Source of the DNA: Phycisphaerales bacterium | GTDB lineage: Bacteria; Planctomycetota; Phycisphaerae; Phycisphaerales; SM1A02 | Length of the DNA: 64,000 bases | NCBI GenBank assembly: GCA_022446905.1 | Contig: JAKVBT010000005.1 | Span: forward strand, 531,239 to 595,238 | Direction: 5' to 3' | Shown here: in pieces, positions 60,337 through 64,000 of the stretch | Layout: each line of letters starts with the position of its first letter | How positions within the stretch are numbered: the stretch's first letter is position 1 | Made by a program: the position numbers and the translations under genes | The notes under the pieces: generated by a model | What the model was told of the DNA's origin: nothing | Databases searched by the model: none | The model's input: only the letters and a program-made list of their open reading frames with translations

Positions 60337-60837
60337 ATGATTGATATCCGAAAGCTCAAGGAACTGGTCAAGCTGATGGTGCAGAATGATCTCACAGAGA
60401 TGGATCTGCGCGATAGCGAGGAACAGGTGACGCTACAACGGCCCAATCAGTGGTCATCACCACACGTCCAACCGCAGGTGCCCATGGCAATCGCCCCGGC
60501 TCCAGTTGCAGCAGCCCCGCCATCAGTTGCAGAAGCACCTCCGCCGCAAACAATTACAGCGTCAGAGCCGGCAACGGCAGGTGCTGATCGAGCAGGACTG
60601 ATCGCCATTGAAAGTCCAATGGTCGGCACCTTTTACTCGGCTTCTTCTCCAGACTCTGACCCATTTGTGAAGGTAGGAGGCACAGTTTCAGATGGGTCCG
60701 TCGTCTGCCTTCTTGAGGCCATGAAGATCTTCAATGAGATCAAGTCTGAAATCAGCGGAACTGTGGAGCAGATTCTGGTCGAGAGCGGAGACGCCGTTGA
60801 GTTCGGCCAAGAACTCATGCTTGTCCGACCATCCTGA
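60337..60837 (+). CDS. accB: Biotin carboxyl carrier protein of acetyl-CoA carboxylase
   Basis: AccB carries carboxybiotin between biotin carboxylase and carboxyltransferase. The 166-residue protein has an N-terminal helical segment (IDIRKLKELVKLMVQNDLTEMDLRD), a Pro-Ala-rich linker (residues ~45-80) and the biotinyl domain ending with the biotin-accepting Lys130 in LLEAMKIFNEI. The thumb region GTFYSASSPDSDPFV is typical of true AccB rather than other carriers. It precedes accC by 8 nt. Confidence 0.96.
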   Translation: MIDIRKLKELVKLMVQNDLTEMDLRDSEEQVTLQRPNQWSSPHVQPQVPMAIAPAPVAAAPPSVAEAPPPQTITASEPATAGADRAGLIAIESPMVGTFYSASSPDSDPFVKVGGTVSDGSVVCLLEAMKIFNEIKSEISGTVEQILVESGDAVEFGQELMLVRPS

Positions 60838-60845
60838 GGCGACCA

Positions 60846-62228
60846 ATGTTTGACCGAATACTTATTGCAAACCGGGGCGAAATCGCGCTTCGAATTATCC
60901 GAGCAGCCCGTGAACTCGGATGCGAAAGTGTGTGTGTTTACTCGCAGGCAGATCGGGATGGCCCCTGGCTAGAACAAGCTGATGAAAAGGTCTGCATTGG
61001 ACCTGGCCCCGCGACTGAATCCTACCTCCGTGTCGATCGCATTATTTCAGCGGCTGAAACGACCCATGCAGATGCCATTCACCCGGGCTACGGCTTTCTT
61101 GCTGAGAACGCTCAGTTTGCAGAAGTATGCAGAGATTGCAATATCGAGTTCATTGGCCCCAGCCCGGAGGCCATGGCGCTGCTTGGCGACAAGATCTCAT
61201 GCAAACGTATGGCTCGTGAGGCTGGCACTCCCGTTTTCCCAGGTAGTGCAGAGGCGATCGAAGATCCCGAAGAAGCAATGTCCGTGGCCAAAGACATCGG
61301 ATACCCGGTCATTGTGAAGGCAGCGGCAGGCGGTGGGGGCCGCGGCATGCGCATTGCAAGAAATGATGATGAACTTGCTGAAGGCCTGGCGTCAGCACGC
61401 CAAGAGGCTGCTGCAGCGTTTGGCAATGGTGCTGTCTACGTTGAGAAGTTCCTTGAACATGCACGCCATGTCGAAGTGCAGTGTCTCGGAGACAAACATG
61501 GTGGAGCAGTTCACCTCTTTAACCGCGACTGCACATCCCAGAGACGCCATCAGAAACTCATCGAAGAAGGACCAGCACCAGGGGTGGATTCAGAGATTCG
61601 CGATCAAGTCTGTGAATCCGCCTCGACTCTGATCCGAAATGCCAACTATGCAGGTGCTGCGACCGTTGAATTTCTGATGGACCATGAGCAGAAGTTTTAC
61701 ATGCTGGAGGTCAATACCCGGGTACAAGTGGAACACCCGGTGACTGAGATGATTACTGGTGTTGATATTGTCAAAGAGTCCATCCGAGTCGCAGCCGGCG
61801 AGCCACTCAGCGTGACTCAGGATCAAATCTCCATCAACGGCCATGCCATTGAGTGTCGGGTCAACGCCGAGGATCCAGATCGTGGGTTCATGCCCCAGCC
61901 AGGCGTTGTTGAGCAATTTCAGATCCCCGGTGGGTTTGATGTTCGAGTCGATACCCATGTTCGATCGGGATATCGAATCCCACCCAACTACGACTCCATG
62001 ATCGGCAAATTGATCGTACATGGCCGAGATCGCACAGAAGCCATTGCTCGGATGCGTTCAGCTATCAGCGAATTCCATATTGGCCCAATCAAGACCACGC
62101 TTCCGCTGCACGCACGCCTCATTCAAGAGCCTGCGTTTACAACTCACGATGTCGAGCACCGGTACGACATTCACTGGGTTGAGCGGCTGCTCGACGCAGA
62201 TGCTGCAGAAGCTACCGCTTCGACTTGA
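60846..62228 (+). CDS. accC: Biotin carboxylase
   Basis: AccC carboxylates biotin with bicarbonate and ATP, the first half of acetyl-CoA carboxylation. The 460-residue protein has ILIANRGEIALRIIRAARELG, the ATP-grasp Gly-rich loop KAAAGGGGRGMR, the DCTSQRRHQKLIEE stretch with active-site residues and EVNTRVQVEHPVTEM. The C-terminal domain is normal. It overlaps the convergent CvpA-like gene by 17 bp. accA and accD are not in the window. Confidence 0.97.
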   Translation: MFDRILIANRGEIALRIIRAARELGCESVCVYSQADRDGPWLEQADEKVCIGPGPATESYLRVDRIISAAETTHADAIHPGYGFLAENAQFAEVCRDCNIEFIGPSPEAMALLGDKISCKRMAREAGTPVFPGSAEAIEDPEEAMSVAKDIGYPVIVKAAAGGGGRGMRIARNDDELAEGLASARQEAAAAFGNGAVYVEKFLEHARHVEVQCLGDKHGGAVHLFNRDCTSQRRHQKLIEEGPAPGVDSEIRDQVCESASTLIRNANYAGAATVEFLMDHEQKFYMLEVNTRVQVEHPVTEMITGVDIVKESIRVAAGEPLSVTQDQISINGHAIECRVNAEDPDRGFMPQPGVVEQFQIPGGFDVRVDTHVRSGYRIPPNYDSMIGKLIVHGRDRTEAIARMRSAISEFHIGPIKTTLPLHARLIQEPAFTTHDVEHRYDIHWVERLLDADAAEATAST

Positions 62229-63834
62229 CCGTGACGCCTTCGATGTATCCGACCGTCAAGTCATCCATCATCAACTCCACAGGTCGAATGCCTTCTGGCA
62301 CAACGAAGATCAGGTAGAGGAGATCGTCGGTGCCAGCACGTGGTCGCGCGCGAATATCGCTGAGTTTTTGGATGGTCTGATTGAACGAAATCGTGGCACC
62401 CCGATCACCAATCATCTCATAGCCAACTGGCTCGTAGGTCTTGTTCTGGTCATCGAGCAGGGCAAGGGCGCCATCGCCGCCAAGTTCGCGAGCAACAGCC
62501 ATGATGCTAGCGCCTGAGCCTGGTGACACGTTAATACGCACCACCACAGCATCCTCAGGTGACAAATATCCATTAACCGCCGTAGCCCCTCGGCCACTCT
62601 TTCGGCTCTTCTTGACCTTGGCAAAGGTGGCTTTGGCTAACTTCTTTGCCTTTCGATCGATATCAAAAGAGCCGCTGAAATCGTCAATGGTCGGTCGAAT
62701 CGTTCGATGGAAGCGCCCGCGAAGATCGACCAATTCAGTAATCACACCACCCCAGCCATCATTGATGCCGGCCCCAGTAGCGCCGGTTCGAGTGAAGTAC
62801 TCCTCCATCCCTTCAGTCTGGTCGGCCTCCTCAAGCATCAGCCTGAGATTCCGCACTTGAATAAAGCGTGGCTGGAATGACTCAGGAAGTGCAAAGACGA
62901 GTTTGATGTTTGCCTTGTCAATACCGTTGACATTGGATGCATATCGAGATGGGGCGTCAAAGCGGTAAAAGCCCGAGGTGTCATCCTTATCGACAGCTTG
63001 GCGCCAAGCAACTGGGTGATAGGTCGCTGTAGACCCATCGGCAAGATCTCCAACGAGCCGAGCCTGTGATGATGACAACATCAATATGCGCTCAAAGTCC
63101 AAGCCTGTGCGTTTGAAGTCAAGCGGTATGGTCAGGTAGTACCCGTTTTCTTCATCGGGATACCAAGCAACCGGCCGATCTACCGTGACGCTGCCAGGTG
63201 GCTGCATGAGTTGGCCGGTTTTGCTTTTGTTGGTGTGGCCAGTGTCACGAAGTAAGGTTGCTTGCCGATCAAGGTGCGGAGCCCATATAGCCATTGGCTG
63301 ACCGCCAACATCCGGATACAACGTGCTTACACTCAAGAACTCATAGAAGGAGGCTGTAATGCGGTCGACCGGCACCCAAAGGGATGATTCAGGTGCTGAC
63401 ACAGCCCCATTATCAAGCCGGGCCCAACCCTGGTAGCCCATGAATATGAGCGGGCGCTGGATAAATCCAGTGCCAATCAACAGTAGGCCCACAGTGAGTA
63501 CCCCAGCTGCTGCACCACAGCCTGCGCCGCCAATCATGTCGACCGTTTGTGGCACATTGACATGGTCCGGCGCCAAACGATCCGTCACCATCCGCATGAG
63601 GAGCAGTGCGACCGCAAAAGTGAGCAGCAACATAACCCCAGGAAGTAACTGGTCCCACCAAGAACCAGTGTGAACGAAGTCATAGATCAGTGGTTCCCAA
63701 AGCGCTAACGCAAATGCTCCAGCGCAAATGACACACACCAGATGCAAGAAACCGCTGACAAAACCTTGGGAGGACCACCAATACGCAATCAGGGCAACGA
63801 TTGCAACAACAAGAAGATTGAAGACGGCTTCCAT
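62212..63834 (-). CDS. CvpA-like membrane protein with long C-terminal region
   Basis: A 540-residue protein whose N-terminal ~170 residues hold four membrane helices in the CvpA (colicin V production) arrangement: FNLLVVAIVALIAYWWSSQGFVSGFLHLV and later VDMIGGAGCGAAAGVLTVGLLLIGTGFI. The remaining ~370 residues are soluble, with strand-rich stretches (GYYLTIPLDFKRTGLDFERIL, VSPGSGASIMAVARELGG, ISFNQTIQKLSDI). The last part resembles a CARDB/beta-sandwich region, but I cannot assign it. CvpA proteins help envelope integrity. It starts 3 nt after the GspE-like gene. Confidence 0.7.
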   Translation of the reverse strand: MEAVFNLLVVAIVALIAYWWSSQGFVSGFLHLVCVICAGAFALALWEPLIYDFVHTGSWWDQLLPGVMLLLTFAVALLLMRMVTDRLAPDHVNVPQTVDMIGGAGCGAAAGVLTVGLLLIGTGFIQRPLIFMGYQGWARLDNGAVSAPESSLWVPVDRITASFYEFLSVSTLYPDVGGQPMAIWAPHLDRQATLLRDTGHTNKSKTGQLMQPPGSVTVDRPVAWYPDEENGYYLTIPLDFKRTGLDFERILMLSSSQARLVGDLADGSTATYHPVAWRQAVDKDDTSGFYRFDAPSRYASNVNGIDKANIKLVFALPESFQPRFIQVRNLRLMLEEADQTEGMEEYFTRTGATGAGINDGWGGVITELVDLRGRFHRTIRPTIDDFSGSFDIDRKAKKLAKATFAKVKKSRKSGRGATAVNGYLSPEDAVVVRINVSPGSGASIMAVARELGGDGALALLDDQNKTYEPVGYEMIGDRGATISFNQTIQKLSDIRARPRAGTDDLLYLIFVVPEGIRPVELMMDDLTVGYIEGVTVKSKR

Positions 63835-63836
63835 GC

Positions 63837-64000
63837 TTACGCTCCCTGCGTCGTCTGGGCCTTCGCAGGCTTTTTCTTCTCGCCACCGCCGCCGAGCACC
63901 CGGGACATCTCCTCAATCGAAGTAATGCCAGCGGCAACTCGCTTGAGCGCGACTTCTTGCATGAGCACCATACGCATGCGGCGTGCATGCATCATGGCAG
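63837..64000 (-). CDS. GspE/PilB-type secretion ATPase, 3' end only
   Basis: The minus strand at the window edge encodes about 54 residues, ending with LMQEVALKRVAAGITSIEEMSRVL and then a Gly and Lys-rich tail (GGGGEKKKPAKAQTTQGA). The helix with VAAGITSIEE is the C-terminal motif of type II secretion and type IV pilus assembly ATPases (GspE, PilB). The rest of the gene lies past 64000. The stop is TAA, 2 nt before the CvpA-like ATG. I infer it is probably part of a pilus or type II secretion locus. Confidence 0.75.
   Translation of the reverse strand, partial: AMMHARRMRMVLMQEVALKRVAAGITSIEEMSRVLGGGGEKKKPAKAQTTQGA

Noticed and set aside
63680-63988. 102-codon minus-strand frame at the right edge
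   Set aside because: Shadow frame; the real content is the GspE/PilB-type C terminus (ends at 63837) followed by the CvpA-like start.

Overview
The window looks like a chromosomal segment of a marine-type planctomycete, most likely of the Phycisphaerae/Phycisphaerales. The basis is indirect: three secreted proteins end in a Cys-bracketed, EF-hand/dockerin-like tail of a kind common in Phycisphaerales; menaquinone is made by the futalosine route (MqnD); ThuA/DUF1080 and sugar isomerase genes sit together; and Gram-negative envelope genes are present (AsmA-like protein, LolD-type ATPase, several lipoproteins, SPOR). Base composition is moderately GC-rich and even. I see no phage, IS element, rRNA operon or CRISPR array, so this is mostly housekeeping core plus lineage-specific genes.

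Layout. 1-4 kb: a minus-strand superoxide dismutase and tandem FluC genes, then a beta-CASP nuclease and an esterase. 4-17 kb: a secreted subtilase, MogA, SufE, an amino-acid permease, a sulfotransferase-like gene paired with an odd class IV aminotransferase, a sugar isomerase with ThuA-DUF1080, a beta-helix protein and a gingipain-type (C25) protease. 17-24 kb: a cupin protein, MutM, then five overlapping genes (SRPBCC, membrane protein, lipoprotein, glutathione peroxidase, CIA30) that look like an oxidative-damage cassette, a repeat protein and a cupin lipoprotein. 24-27 kb: initiator tRNA, DprA and LexA. 27-38 kb: a class V aminotransferase, SPOR lipoprotein, acyl-CoA ligase, MqnD, ACT-domain protein, cyclophilin-like protein, a candidate small RNA, RuvC, LolD-like ATPase, TrpE and an epimerase. 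38-53 kb: a giant AsmA-like protein, LOG protein, PssA, GltX, an unknown protein, and tyrosine catabolism (FahA, HmgA, HppD) around a UDP-GlcNAc 2-epimerase. 53-64 kb: Apt, GroES-like protein, AroA, an exporter, a FecCD-type uptake permease with ATPase, an Xaa-Pro peptidase, AccB, AccC, a CvpA-like protein and the 3' end of a GspE/PilB-type ATPase.

Gene organisation. Neighbouring genes on one strand are very often coupled by 4-bp ATGA or GTGA overlaps. Many first genes of transcription units lack a Shine-Dalgarno sequence and instead have a TANNNT hexamer 6-8 nt before the start codon, which implies widespread leaderless transcription. I used this to choose several start codons. Secreted proteins, SOD, HppD, HmgA and Apt instead have clear GGAGG-like sites.

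Most interesting items: the class IV aminotransferase homologue at 9895-10794, where the catalytic lysine position reads His, next to a sulfotransferase-like gene (fused in plants as far as I recall); the candidate terminator-ended small RNA at 34091-34230; the Cys-rich superoxide dismutase; the leaderless promoter pattern; and the shared C-terminal tail of the exoproteins.
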